Below are positions 17,682-27,725 of a stretch of DNA of 64,000 bases, piece after piece (positions within the stretch are counted from its first letter, which is position 1; every line of letters starts with the position of its first letter). A program made the position numbers and the translations under genes. The DNA comes from Scolanthus callimorphus (Eukaryota; Cnidaria; Anthozoa; Actiniaria; Edwardsiidae), in contig CM066917.1 in the NCBI GenBank assembly GCA_033964015.1, forward strand, positions 27,063,951 through 27,127,950, written 5' to 3'. The notes under the pieces were generated by a model. The model worked only from the letters and a program-made list of their open reading frames with translations. It was not told where the DNA came from and did no database searches.

Positions 17682-20600
17682 ATGATGTACAAGCCAAGAG
17701 GTTCGGTGGTCCAGTCGAATTGGCAGGAAACGCAAGAGGGCCGGGAGTTCTTTGGTGGGATGTTGAGAAGGAACAGAAGAAAAGCTTTCGGTAGGAGGAA
17801 AACATGCACTATTTGCTTCATTTACTTGCTGGGCAGATTTTGTATGGCTGCCTTACCAAGGAGGTATCTCATTTTTTTATAGAGGTATCATTGCGCACAA
17901 AATTACTCTCATGAGAAAGACAGTGAATCCTCTATTTTCAGTGGAGAGATCACGCGGCCGCGCATCGGGAACTCCGCGTTTTTCACGATAAAAATTGATA
18001 TCGAAAATCCAATCGATAATAATTACTTGATTGGTATCCAGATTGGTATCGAGTGTATCAGCTAATTGATACTCACAAATTTTTGTCCAATCAATTCAAC
18101 TTATCGATCTGCGCTTAAGATCTCGAACGTGCCAAGCAAGCAACAACACCACACTTCATTCTTTGGTAATGGAAGTTTATTTCCAGCAAACAACAGACTG
18201 AACATACATGCAAGCTACCAGAAAATAAATTTCATCCCACCCAAAAGGTCGGGAACCTGGCACATGTTACATGAAAACAAAAATAATCATCAGGGGCGGA
18301 TCCAGGAATTTCAGAAAGGGGGGCCAGATAGTGAAAACATGGGATGGAAATTTAGAAATATCCATCATCAAATACAGTAAATGCATGGGAAAATCGCCGA
18401 GAAAGGGGATGGAAGTGCAGCCCCCTCGGCCCACCCCACAATCCGCCCTGCAAGTGGCGTGAGCACCATGCATTGCTGATAAAGTCACATTATCCACGAG
18501 GTGACCCTAGTCTGGCTTTGATTTGCATAGGGATGCTTGAAATGCCCAGCCTTCCTCTCCAGTCTCCCACTGACATAGTCTCGTACAAGATTTTCTTGAG
18601 TGGAAAACCAGGAATTGGTAAAACTAGCACCATCGCCAAGCTTTCTGGACAAGGTTAGAGTGATCAGTGTAAAATGTAAAACATACTGCAATTTGTTGAA
18701 CCTAAAGCTACAGCCACATAAAAACCATTATTTTTTTACAATGTTTTCAAGACAACACATGCCTTCTTCAACAGTTGTGGTGCCTGGTTTTCTTATGCTT
18801 TTTTGCTTGGGGTGTGTGTGTTGTCATGTAATTGTTTGCCTGCACATCTTACTGAGAAAAGCAACCAATCAGATTCTACTGACTGATTTTGGGTCAGTAA
18901 TTACCCAAGGGATGAGAAAATTCTGATGTGAATTGAGATGCACCTCTCACAAAGTGATGTGCGATATAGAGCACAGGGATGGCTGAAAAAAGATCACCTC
19001 TCCATAGTGGGTAGCGTGGATATTTTTTCTCAAGCACACAGTCTTTAACAAAACCAAGCACATCTACACCTTTTTTCCTACAGATATCCCACCAATGCAT
19101 GTTGAAACTCCAGGAATACAAACGTCAGTTGTCTATTGGCCAGCCAAGGTAGATCTGGTGCAAAGTGATGGTCCTTAGCTAAATCAAAACTTAGCTAAAT
19201 CAAACACTTAGTGTTTCTACTTTGCAAGAGGAAGCTTCATCCACAATTCATTTGGAGACATTCATTCAATGAAAAATCCCATGAAGTTTGGAAATTAACC
19301 ACAGATAATTCGCTATGCATTTTATAAAATAGTTTTGGAACTCAGTCAACAAGTACCTTATTCTTTGTCTGAAAGTTTGATTTAGTACTATGTACAAGAT
19401 ATAACAGGGTGTAATTTTATTTTCTACAACTGTGCTTTGTAATATTTTCCAGCTTATTCAGTCGTCTAAGGTGGTTCTCTTCAAGTTCCAGTTCTGGGAC
19501 TGTGGCGATCATGCCATGAAGAAATACAATCATCTTTTGCCAGTAAGAGACATCGTTAGTAATGTTACTATCAGAAACAAAATCATGTGTACACCTCTTT
19601 AAAGAATGTTGATTGGAACAAGGTTCTAAATGCATGCCACTAAAGGTTCATGGGAAAAAACAAAGTGAGGCTATAGTTCAGCAGCTTGAGTGCATGTGTT
19701 TGTGTTCCATGATATTTGGTGACAGGCTTTCAGTGATCCATCTTTCCCTGCATGAGCTTGATATGTTTTATACATAAAATTTAAAAAGGACTCTAAGGCC
19801 TTGGGTAAACATTCAAGTTAAGGTCACATCGAATACATTTAAAACAATAGATAATTCGTTATTTGAATGAGTAATGAGTCAGTATCTTTTGAAACTAATG
19901 TAAAATATTCAACTTGAATTTGACATATGCCCTAGGCCTTAGATATCTACATCAGCTCTACAGCATCCTTTAGGACAGACAGTAATGTGTTACTGAGTTG
20001 AAAGAACTTTTAAAGTTAATTCATCACCTCAACACATTTTATTAGGTGATGAATATATTTTAAGAAAATTGCTGATGTTTGCAGCAATTTTCATTAGAAA
20101 GCTGAGGTTCAATGTAGAGTTGGTGATTCGGTGGTATTTCTCTTGAAGCAGCATTAATTTATAATAGCAATAATTTATTCAACTTATATTGCACACTTAT
20201 CAATACTAAATATTTTCAATTGCACATTACAAATATACAAAATTGCTGGGAAAATACTTACATAAGCTGTAAAGCCACCATTACCATCTCATCATAAGTT
20301 CATAATTCATGTTTTAGGCTTGCAAGAGTGGTGTTGATGCAGTGCTGTTTATGTTTTCCTTTACTGACAGGTATTTCACTTTCACTCTCAGACATGATCA
20401 ATGCAAATGTTCTCGCAGCAATGTTTACCTGTAATGTTATCAATAATGATCTTATTAGAGCGGTTTTCATATGACTGTATTGAAATCAATCGCAATGTAA
20501 TTACACCAATTCTGAATAAAACTTATAGGAGTATTAATAAGTAATTGTGAATTACTCCATCTGAAATTCACTCTGTTTAGATCAGCAATAATCTAACACC

Positions 20601-22985
20601 AAGATGAATTTATTAATTCACCAAGTTGTCAGTTATCAGAATGTGTGGTTCCAAAATATCCAACCTCCCTCCCTCACTTGGAAGGGATTGGAAATTCCAG
20701 AGGGGTGGGGTGGGGGGTCACTTTTCAACACCCTTCCATGGGGTGGGGGCTGGGGTTGGGGGATGGATATTTTGTGGAACCACACAATGTGGGAGAGGTT
20801 GCATCTCTGTGTTTTACTGGATATAGATTAATGATAAAACACTCCTCTATGATATACCCTTTCCGGGATACGTTGTCACCCAAAAAGCATATAAGCTTGG
20901 TGCGCTAGGGAGAATGGGTAAATATTTATTTAAATTTCTGTAAAATATTAGAAACAAACATGCTTGGAAATGTGCTGAAATTTGATCATTTCACCTGTGG
21001 TTGCGATAACTGTCTGAATTCAGATCAAACAGTAGCAGTTTAGATGCCCCCATCATCCTTTGCGCTTCATGCTTATAGGCTTTTTGAGTGACAACGTTTC
21101 CCGGAAACGGTATATACATGTCTAAGTGTCCTAAGTAGTAAAGCCAAAGATGGAATGCAATCATGTCTTTTTTTTCTCCCATATTCTGTGGTGAACCATT
21201 ATGTTTTTTTGCATTTCTCTTAGATCTAAAACACTCCTCTATGATATACATGTCTAAGTGTCCTAAGTAGTAAAGCCAAGATGGAATGCAATCATGTCTT
21301 TTTTTCTCCCATATTCTGTGGTGAACCATTATGTTTTTTTGCATTTCTCTTAGATCTAGTTTTGATGAGTTGCCAAATAATGTGAGTAACAGCAGACTAG
21401 AGAGAAACTGTATTTTCACTAAATCAATCATTACTAAATACTAGAAATGTGCATAGAAACATCCTTTCCCATATGTATATACATGTATGGGCTCAATATT
21501 GTGTCCAGTGTGGTAATGCCTTTTCCACTAGTTTCAAAACTACAACTATTTCTAAGGCATGTGAATAGAATAATGAGTATCCACCTCTTGATACTGCATT
21601 GTATCATATGACACATTTTACATATTACAAACTTGCCGCTTCAACAATAGTTTGTGCTACATGCTAACTTATTTTACCAGCAAACAATTTAATCTCACTT
21701 TGTTCGCTGCACTTTCAGATTAACAACTTTTTTGATGGTCAAGCAAGAATTCTGACAGCTGTAGTTGGAGCTAGGTACTACTTTTTCATTGTATATTTTA
21801 TAATATTTCTGTTGTTCTTTCAAAAATGTATTTCAGTTATATCAAGATTTAATACCAGTGTATTGATTTATTCCTTTATTGTACCGAAATATTGTTACTG
21901 GGCATATATCCTGTGATAGATATCTGTCATCCAAGTGAAAATTGATGTGTTGAGCTCGTAAAAGAAATACAGTGGTACCTCTATAAAGCAGCCACCCTTG
22001 GGATGGAGCAAAGTGGCTGCTTAATTGGCTGCTGAATGGAGTTATGTAAATACTGTACTTCAGTGACAATACATTATTTTAAGTGGCCGCTTAATAGAGG
22101 TACCACTGAAGTCAAAAGTAAATATTTTGTCCAATGTTTCTGTGCAGTGCTGAACAATAAATCCATCATCTGGCTTGATTTTGCAGAATAACGTCTGATT
22201 TGCACAACTAGGGATTGTGTCCCTCATTGACTTAGTATCAGAAGACATTCTGCACAACCTTACATTTTCTTGATCTCTAATGTACAGGTATGACCAAGTG
22301 TTGCATGGTGATATCACAGAACAAGAGTTGCGTGAATTTGAGGAACAGTGGTCTGTGCCAGTGTTTAGAATTGCAAATGTAAATGGCCCAAGATTGGCGG
22401 ATGGGCGGAGTCTGGATGGCCGTGCTGGAATAATGGTAAGGAAACGGGTAGATATGGGAAGAAAGCAACCAGATGTGGGGCCATGGTGCAGGGGGTAGAT
22501 ACAGTGTTCACTCGCCCCCTGTTCCAACACTTGCTGTCTTGTCCAGTATAATCTTCACAATAGTCATCCCCTTTAAAATTTATAGATCATTTCTGGATAT
22601 ATGATATTATTTGAAGGAGCAATTCAACGTCCTTTATTAAGAGTCACTTTAATGCCATGCTGTAGATTTCCTGATGGGTAGAGCCTGGAATTTCACAAAA
22701 CTGATTACGTTTTGTTGCAAACCTCAAGAATTTATACAGTCAGCCCTGAGTCAGACTTTTGATGACAGGCATCAACAATTTTACCTTCTCACTTTGCAGG
22801 AAACTGCTCCATTTCTGAACTATCTGGCTGAGTTGCTATGGCAACGTGACCAGGCAGTGATAGCTGACCGCGAGAGGGCCGATCGCGTGCACGTGTCACG
22901 CCATTCCTCGGGGTCGAGCCAGCACTCTCGTTCCTCTGCTGATCAGCGGTTTGTGATGAATGTGCAAGATAATTTCAGATCGTGA
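17682..22985 (+). CDS. CPLANE2: Ciliogenesis and planar-polarity effector small GTPase RSG1
   Basis: Divergent Rab-like GTPase of the CPLANE complex, which acts at the basal body in ciliogenesis and intraflagellar-transport recruitment. Exons: 17682-17790, 18531-18653, 19084-19148, 19453-19542, 20318-20370, 21354-21381, 21719-21774, 22288-22435, 22800-22985; phases join to 285 codons (human about 258). An in-frame TAA just upstream supports the paired ATG start. The N-terminal PRGSVVQSNWQETQEG and LRRNRRKAFG match the RSG1-specific leader. P-loop GKPGIGKT is residues 61-68; the switch region is VETPGIQTSVVYWPAK; the G3 region is FWDCGD. The G4 region reads GARYDQ, so the Lys of NKxD is Arg. 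RLADGRSLDGRAG is an RSG1 signature. The Ser-rich C-tail has no CAAX box. Confident. Confidence 0.95.
18291..18450. mobile_element. GGCGGATCCAGGA-ended MITE, CPLANE2 intron 1
   Basis: Left end CAGGGGCGGATCCAGGAATT, right end CACAATCCGCCCTG, with an inner GTGAAAACATGGGATGGAAA block of the common interspersed repeat. It lies about 80 bases before exon 2. Confidence 0.65.
20640..20789. mobile_element. MITE family C, complete copy, CPLANE2 intron 5
   Basis: Inverted ends ATGTGTGGTTCCAAAATATC and GATATTTTGTGGAACCACAC over about 25 bases. The centre is purine-rich (GGGGTGGGGTGGGG). A partial relative is at 10362-10520. Confidence 0.88.
20857..21110. mobile_element. 254-bp MITE with TATA target duplication
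   Basis: Inverted ends CCCTTTCCGGGATACGTTG and CAACGTTTCCCGGAAACGG extend inward through CACCCAAAAAGCATATAAGC. GATATA precedes it and TATATACATG follows. The unoccupied sequence GATATACATG survives at 21243-21252 in the adjacent duplicate, which fixes the insertion point. Confidence 0.88.
21112..21358 (+). repeat. Tandem duplication spanning the acceptor of CPLANE2 exon 6
   Basis: 21112-21228 and 21244-21358 are near-identical and each ends TTGCATTTCTCTTAGATCTA. Only the second TTAG is followed by coding sequence (exon 6 starts at 21354). The first is a duplicate acceptor leading into AAACACTCCTC. Confidence 0.92.
21970..22108. mobile_element. 139-bp MITE, CPLANE2 intron 7
   Basis: Inverted ends CAGTGGTACCTCTATAAAGC and CTTAATAGAGGTACCACTG, with GCAGCCAC/GTGGCCGC continuing the match. 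Tc1/mariner-type elements often carry similar ends; that link is from memory. Confidence 0.88.
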
Positions 22986-23302
22986 TGAACAGTTGCGTGA
23001 CGTGAGTAAAAACAATCTTGCGGTTATGGCTACGGGCTACGACTAGTTTCCCTGTGGAATGCCTGGAGGGAGGTGTCATTCTCAGTTTTCAAGATTGCGT
23101 GACATTGCAAAGAATTGCGTAACAGGACTGCAAATATTACGTGACGCTTATAATTAATGATCGCAAGGCCTCCACAGTACCAACTCGCGTTGCTACTTTT
23201 TCGCTGTTGTTTATGTGGGGGCGAAAAATCTACGAGCAAGAGCCGCAAATAGCTGGGAAAGGCGTAGAAAAGAAAATGATTCTAGTTTCCCTATTTGCAT
23301 TA

Positions 23303-23430
23303 GAGGCGTAGCCACAAGTTGCTCGGAAACTTTTGACCAAAAAAGCAATTTTTTTAGCCCGAGCAACTAAAATTCGGAGCATCTTCGACTACATCGAAAG
23401 CGCTCGGATGTGATCGGTTGGACTTCGTAA
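23303..23430 (+). repeat. Interspersed repeat family E, copy 1
   Basis: Shares GTAGCCACAAGTTGCT, GAGCAA-TAA-TTCGG and GATGTGATCGGTTGGACTT with 34764-34927. Confidence 0.75.
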
Positions 23431-24216
23431 CTCTGTCGGTACATCTTCGGGATACATTCGGACTCGCAGTGATAAGTTTGGTGTGTCAGTCAATATCCTC
23501 AGTCAACAGAAAAAGGAAGCTCAATTTGCAGTTGCACGTGACTTTACCTTGTCATTAGTGTCAGATACCAAAAGATGGCGAATTTTAAAGAAATTCAGGC
23601 AATTTTACAATTTTTCGAGGAACTTTTTAGAAATATTGTGGCAACTTATGGTTAGGCCTACCTACCTCACCACTACCTAACAAAAAAAACATAATACAAA
23701 CTCAGAGATTATGTGACAGAGTTTACTAATGATTCACTAACACTGCAGGGCATTGACGAAACTAAGAATACCTAACGATCACATTCTTAAAATCGAAAGG
23801 AGTCGTTTTAACAAAAGCTATGGAAACCCCTCGCTGTTATCAGATACACACTACTATTCTCAAACGCAAAATTTATCCGGCTTTCTGTTATTTTCTCACA
23901 TGTTTGTCGTTGTGAAATACTCCCGTTATGTAGCTAATGTACGTACACCAGCCTTCATAATATTATGCTTAGTTCCTATGCAAGGTATATTTATCACTCA
24001 GATGTTACTAAACGCAAATAGTAATAAGAACTGCTTTTCTGAAAATAACGAAAATGCATGTAAATGAAAAACTGAAAAATGATGTTTGTTTTATTGTACA
24101 GAACGTGGCAGAAAGAAGTTGACGTGTTTCTGAAAGCAATTAATATTAATGATACTTTATTAGTTAACTAATTTAGGTTTTCCAGAACGGGTGCTACTAA
24201 AATAATGAATTTTGCA

Positions 24217-24819
24217 ACCAGGGTGAAGCTGGCGTCTTATTCGCAGCGTATTATTCGACCAGCAACTTTTCGTGTGGCATCTGATTCAAATCCGGGGGCG
24301 TCTTTTCGACACTACTACTAAATGCTGGCATCATATTCAATACAAGTAAAACACCCTCTGGCATCTTTTTCAACAAGAATATATCTTCTGGCATCTTATT
24401 GAACACGGATAAAATGCTGGCATCTTTTTCAACACGAAGAAAGCTTCTGGTATCTTTTTCAATACGGATAAAATTATGACATCTTCTTCAATACGAATAA
24501 AATTTGTGTTATTTTGTCAGTAACATTCAAGTCAAATTTCGAGCAACTGACATTATTTCTATGCATTCTACAGTGGTTTAGAGTATAAATCAAGCTCGTG
24601 CACAAATATGATAATATCTTAAGAAGTAACTTCTTAAAGCTGAAATAAAATTTGATAATTTGAGCGTATTATGTTTGCAAAGGAAATTTACAGCCAGAAA
24701 CGCTTGTAAGGCCTAAAAACGCGATTTGTCAGGTGCCCCCCGGATTTGAATAACATGCCAGGCGAAAAAGATGCTGGTCGAATAAGATGCCGCGAATAAG
24801 ACGCCAGCTTCACCCTGGT
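24217..24819. mobile_element. 603-bp TIR element with internal tandem motif
   Basis: Termini ACCAGGGTGAAGCTGGCGTC and GACGCCAGCTTCACCCTGGT are inverted over roughly 48 bases. The flanks AATTTTGCA (left) and AATTTTGAA (right) look like an 8-9 bp target duplication, as made by hAT transposases. The interior repeats a CTGGCATCTTTTTCAACACG motif several times. No ORF of note. Confidence 0.92.
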
Positions 24820-25991
24820 AATTTTGAAAGACACTGTTTCCACTATCAACTGAAAGTTTCCTTTATAATATTGGTTTTTTTAAATTTCCAGCTCTCTTTT
24901 GAGAAACAAAATTTCCTAATTTTTCAGCTTTCCGAACTACTGTCAGCTGCGGCGTGTCTGTTCAAATACATTTCTCCCTCAAACTATTTGTTAAAATATC
25001 GGTCGCGTTATTTACATGTTGAATTAATTATAAAGTTGTAGTTTTCAACGGAAAATTGAGCAGAGAAGGAATGAGCTGTTTATCATTCGGCGCTTCTCGT
25101 TATTAATGAGCGTGAACTTTAAACCATGGAACCTGCATCTTCTGCTATGGAACCGTTGTGGAAGTGAAGGACGTGAAGTGTAATTTTAAGGTAAAGTGAA
25201 CAATTGCCTCGAAAATTTGGAACAATTTATGACTGCATTGTTGCATGACAATATCTCACCTCAAATCAGAATAGTTCAGCCGCACTTCATTTTATATTAT
25301 TTTATTTAAAAATGTAAGCTCCAAAGGTTAACAACGTGTTCAATGAGCCACGAAAGTGAACACTTTTTGAAGTGATTCCGGTTAAAGTATACTAAAGTTA
25401 GGGATGAATTTATTTGCCGAATTTAAATTCATTTTCATGTTTGCCGATTTGCATAGTTTCCTAGAAGTTCCAGAAGTATATTTAACTTTTTGCAGAATCA
25501 AGTTCTAGCATGAATGATTTGCCAATTTTTGGGTCACATTCGTTAACAAGAACATCTTTTGTTTTTTCTCTTGTGCGCGTGAAGCAAGAAAATTGTTTTT
25601 ACAGATAATTAAACCTTGTGGCAAATTGGAACACAATGGTAAAAACTAATCTAAAGCAAGGAATTTGTCCACTGCGTTTGTCCCCTCCCTAATTGGTGAT
25701 CTTTTTAAATGGAAAATTCAGAGAGAAAATGTGGTTTTGGGGAATAAAAATAATGGCCAATATTGAGTTGCGACTTCTTTGATTTGTCTCAAGGAAAATG
25801 AGGCCGACACGAAAAAGATCTGTAGTGCGTTGTCAAGTTAGATTTGTAGCACTTTCTCTGTCGTTTATGATTATGACTGCATATAAAGCAGAAAAGATAA
25901 AAAGGACTTTTTTTCACACAGTTAATTTTCAAAACATGGTTTGATTTTTCTGTTTCTGTTGGGCCAGTCAAACTATCTAGCTAATCGGATC

Positions 25992-26207
25992 AATAGCCGT
26001 ATTCACACTAGAGACGGAAAACTCGTCTGAGACGAGTTTCTCGTCAGAAAAAGTCAATTCTGCTCAGAAACACTTCCTTGTTATCTGTCTAAACTTTCTC
26101 CTTCAAAAAAATTTTTTCCACGTGATCACAGAAGAACAGGGAACCATATTCAAGGCGAGAAACTCGTCTCAGACGGGAAACTCGTCTCTAGTGTGAATAC
26201 AACTATT
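25992..26207. mobile_element. MITE family L, copy 1
   Basis: Inverted ends AATAGCCGTATTCACACTAG and CTAGTGTGAATACAACTATT, with repeated GACGAGTTTCTCGTC-type palindromes inside. Confidence 0.88.
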
Positions 26208-26417
26208 AGCCGTTTTCACACTAGAGACGGAAAAAATCGTCTTGGTGTGAAACCGGGACGAAACGGTTTTTTGACGGGAAATCTTAGTGTGAAACCGGGA
26301 CGAGGACGAGACGGATTTTTGACGGGAAATCGTCTGAATTCATATCAGACGGAAAACTCGTCAGACGAAAAACCCGTTATAACTAGTTTTCCGTCCTCTA
26401 GTGTGAATACGGCTATT
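26205..26417. mobile_element. MITE family L, copy 2, abutting copy 1
   Basis: Inverted ends ATTAGCCGTTTTCACACTAG and CTAGTGTGAATACGGCTATT. An internal direct repeat TGTGAAACCGGGACGA is followed each time by GACGGGAAATC. It shares its boundary bases with copy 1. Confidence 0.88.
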
Positions 26418-27232
26418 GACTAGTGCAGTTGACTTGCTTTTCTTTGCAACAGAAAGTCAGAGGCGACCGTTTTAGGCGAAACAAGGCAAGATGTCTTAGA
26501 TTGTTTGACTGGAGAAAATGAAAGACCCAAAATCCAAACCCAAAGAGATGTTTTAAAAGCCCAACACAAAACAACGGATTTAGTAATAACATAATGTATT
26601 TTTAGTACCTTTTGGGTGCGGCGTAAATGTCTTGTGCGAGATAGCATCGGTAGGGGATCGAGTGGATCGATTGTTTCCTCGGCACAAACTGACAGGTCGA
26701 ACCGGTGTTTTTGGTTTGATTTAAATGTACTCAGGTCAACCGGCGATTTAAAATCTTCAGCACAAAACTAACAAATGTATGAATTAGTGACAAGTTTGGC
26801 ACTGATGTGCCCTTTCCTATGCCTATAAAGTCAGGAAAATTTATCTCAGATTTCACGGAAAGTTATGAGGAACTTTTACTAACAATATCTTCGTCCTTGG
26901 AACACCAGTATCATACGCAGCCTATAGGCCTGCAGGCACGGGACTGCAAATATTTGGGTGACTTTGGTGCAAGTACTGAACTGCATTCATGAGCTTGACC
27001 TGTAGATTTGCAAAGTCCTGCGTACGCCCCTGGACAATATGAAATTTCACTACATATGCTTACAATGTTTATAAAGTTGTGACTTCCATTTGTTCTGCAT
27101 TTTATAAGGTAAGTTTATGATGGCTTTTTTGTAATCGTGGAAAGAGCTTCAAAGAAGTTAACTTTAAATGTGTTCAAAAGCAAAGTAAAGCAATCATCGG
27201 GAACCGGATACAGCTGAGAAGAATTCTCTTTT

Positions 27233-27600
27233 CTGTCTGTCCATGCATGTCCGTCTCTCTGTCTGAGTGTCCGTCTGGCCTGTTTATTTATGCTGTCTAC
27301 CCAAGTCTGTCTGTCTGACCTCTTTATTCATGCCTGTGTGTCTATCCATGTCTGTCTGTCTGTCCATGCCTGCCTCTCAGTCTGTCTGTCTGTCTAGTCC
27401 GTCTGTCTATCCATGCATGTCTGAGTGTCTGCCTTTCTGAGTGTCTATCTATCTGAGTGTCTATCTGTCTTGAGTGTATAACTGTTCTGTCTGAGTGTCT
27501 GTCTGTCTGTCTGTCCATCTCCGTCCGTCCATTTATGTCTGTCTGAGTGTCTGTCTGCCTGTCTTCCATCTCCGTCCGTCCATTTATGTCTGTCTGTCTT
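27233..27600 (+). repeat. CTGT/TGTCTG microsatellite
   Basis: Degenerate tetranucleotide tract built from CTGT, with interspersed GAGTGTCTGTC and CCATGCATGTC variants. The long minus-strand ORF through it is repeat translation, not a gene. It ends about 125 bases before the transporter start. Confidence 0.95.
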
Positions 27601-27725
27601 TGTTTACCTGGCTGACTGCATTTCTTCTGGTCTTCGTTCTGTCATAATCTTATGTTTTTTTTCTAGATTTCACAGCAGTAGTCCATCTTGTACATTTGAC
27701 CAGTATATGACCCAACACAACCGAC

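Larger units (their letters stand above)
22986..27725. other. Intergenic, repeats only
   Basis: Between CPLANE2 and the ABC transporter I find no conserved exon. The region contains an interspersed repeat (23303-23430), a 603-bp TIR element (24217-24819), two adjoining MITEs (25992-26417) and a CTGT-type microsatellite (27233-27600). Non-coding 5' exons of the transporter could lie at the right end. Confidence 0.6.

Noticed and set aside
20991..21431. 146-codon minus-strand ORF with an internal repeat
   Set aside because: The repeat is the tandem duplication around the CPLANE2 exon 6 acceptor read backwards; not a gene.
22060..22530. 156-codon minus-strand ORF
   Set aside because: Antisense to CPLANE2 exon 8 and flanking introns; no motif.
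27342..27569. 75-codon minus-strand ORF rich in Asp, Arg, Gln and Thr
   Set aside because: Translation of the CTGT microsatellite only.
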